DNA of 64,000 bases, taken from the NCBI GenBank assembly GCA_946902985.2, contig OX336389.2, positions 279,665,527-279,729,526 of the forward strand, written 5' to 3'. The notes under the pieces are model-generated. The model was not told where the DNA came from and searched no databases. It saw only the letters and a list, made by a program, of their open reading frames with translations. The translations under genes were made by a program, and so were the position numbers. This document shows positions 62,461-64,000 of the stretch, piece after piece. The first letter of the stretch is position 1; each line of letters begins with the position of its first letter. Source of the DNA: Meconema thalassinum (Eukaryota; Arthropoda; Insecta; Orthoptera; Tettigoniidae).

Positions 62461-64000
62461 ACAAAATGGCTTCCATTGCAAATAAATTTTCAAGTTAATG
62501 CAAGTTATGGTTTTAGCCTTCATGGCTATTGCAAAGGCAATTGACGTCCGAAACGGGGGAGGAGCTTACGGTCAGCTGTTTGCAATATGGCGGCGATATA
62601 GTGACGTGAAGTAGTGTTATTGGGTGTGCGTTTGTTATGGCTTCTAATTTATGATGGCAAAATACTACATATTTCCTTTCATTGATAGAAATATTTTTAT
62701 AATCAATTTAAATGCAGTGCCTAATTACTACCAGTTAAAAATATTACCCACATGTAGATACGGTAGTTAATTTACTGTCTGCTGTTACATATATGAAGCC
62801 TGTACTTTGGAGCCTAGCGGTATCGATGTTTTTTTTTTATTAATTTCACAATATATATCTCACATAACACAAAGGACGACTCCCTGATAATAAATTGAAT
62901 CAAGCAACCCTGAATTTGCATGAATGTTTTGGGCTCAAAGAAGCGTTACTTGGGATGCTCAAATCATACTTCAATATTGCAAATATTGACCTACATACTT
63001 GCTGTTCAAAGGCAAGAATATTAATTTATTAATCTCTTTCCACAGGCAAGTTAAAATGAAGACATCCTCTTTATCAATATATTTAATTAAACATTTAAAA
63101 TACAGATATTTAAGAAAGCTGGAGTCTCCATTTGAACTTGTCATAAGCAAACGGAACAGATCAAAAACTACACTTTAAGCCAAACCAAATTCACTCCTCA
63201 GCTCGACATAAACCATAATAACAATTAAAACCTATACAAAACATACTCTCCTTACTGTTGTACAACTTTCAAACCAACTATTCGCACTCAAAACTGAAAA
63301 CCCCTGAAATGGGAACTAATTAAATTTAGAATAGCCTAGGCCGATCCGGTCTCCTGCTACATTACCGCATATGTATACTTAACATCACTGTAACTTCAAA
63401 ATTACGGCTAAGTGACCTATCTGCCTGAGTAGTATAGGTGTTACCGGCCTGCTTGGGATGATGGGTCACCAAACCGGTACTTAAAACTAAGATTTTACAT
63501 TTTAATTAACTAAATTCAACAGTAGGGAGATCATAGCCAAAAACACAATTTAAGCCAAATCATACTTCAATGACCTACATACTTGCTGTTCAAAGGAAAG
63601 AATGTAAATTCTCTGGCAATTTAAGGCTAGGAACAGCATTTTTCTTAAGTTTTCTAACCATTCGGCTATTGTCAATCGGAAGAACCCCTAAAATAAGTTT
63701 ACGACGAGCGGATTACATTCTTTGTACGGAACAGAAGTAATAGGCTATAAGTTTATCAGTATTTTTGATGTAGCTAAATCCATGTGAATACAAATTAGAG
63801 ACAATAACTATCAATAATCAACAGTACCGGTAGAAAGAAGTCGTCTTCACAAAAATGCAGACTGCACACTGTCATGTAACATGTAACACGTTTTCCAATT
63901 GACAGCGCCGAAGCCCATCTTTCTCTCTGAACTTTTTGTACAGGAAAGTAGTAAAGATATTTCGTACCCGTTTTATACGATTTGCAACCGTATACAGAGC
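62461..64000. other. AT-rich, no supported gene
   Basis: This is the longest stretch without recognised mobile elements. A passage CATACTTCAATATTGC..GACCTACATACTTGCTGTTC near 62968-63010 recurs, shortened, near 63561-63598, as does a TTTAAGCCAAA word, so there is a local duplication about 590 bp apart. No frame with a recognised domain. Confidence 0.5.

Overview
This 64 kb window reads as insect (arthropod) nuclear DNA from a large, repeat-rich genome. It shows no operons, no conserved host exons and no intact host gene. Instead it carries many tRNA-derived SINEs, Tc1/mariner, IS630-like and hAT DNA transposons, gypsy-like LTR remnants, trinucleotide microsatellites and one long minisatellite. 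The SINE load suggests a big-genome polyneopteran such as an orthopteran, but that is an inference. I cannot name the species from sequence alone. Every protein-coding signal I could support belongs to a mobile element, and all are broken.

Layout. 1-10,000: decayed LTR-retrotransposon material. A 5'-open gag frame is followed by a lesioned aspartic protease (DTGS) with no reverse transcriptase after it, then long non-coding 3' regions with tandem hairpin arrays, and a probable LTR at 8889-10003. 10,100-16,300: SINE fragments, a hAT MITE with an 8-bp target duplication, a mariner-type MITE and a large foldback element holding a SINE. 16,313-20,547: one 4.2 kb long-TIR transposon with a DUF4817/IS630-like transposase, broken by a mariner copy, a hAT-like element and two SINEs. 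20,560-31,250: further SINEs, a hAT element holding two SINEs, and a second copy of the hAT MITE with another DNA element nested inside. 31,287-37,182: a minisatellite of roughly 52-bp monomers with higher-order structure. 37,200-48,500: dense SINEs separated by (ATT)n and TTTA-type microsatellites, plus a solo LTR with TATA box and poly(A) signal. 48,500-64,000: another hAT element, a four-member nested insertion at 51,444-53,395, a five-copy family with a GC-rich CTTCG motif, a hAT transposase remnant, and an AT-rich unannotated end.

I group the SINEs by eye into families A to J (my labels). Families A, B, C and G have different tRNA-like heads and tails but share a similar central block (consensus near TTTTCCGTGGTTTCCCA and GGCAAATGCCGGGATGG, then a GGCCACGGCCGCCTCC-like stretch). 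A and B also carry a second B-box-like GGTTCGATTCC about 94 nt after the first. Target-site duplications read directly from the sequence support many insertions (for example 22965-22978/23480-23493, 46764-46779/47416-47431, 19612-19627/19846-19861, 10463-10470/11115-11122). They let the order of nested events be reconstructed.

Limits: family names rest on motifs, termini and target duplications seen by eye. No alignment or database search was run, and boundaries without a target duplication are approximate to about 10-30 bases.
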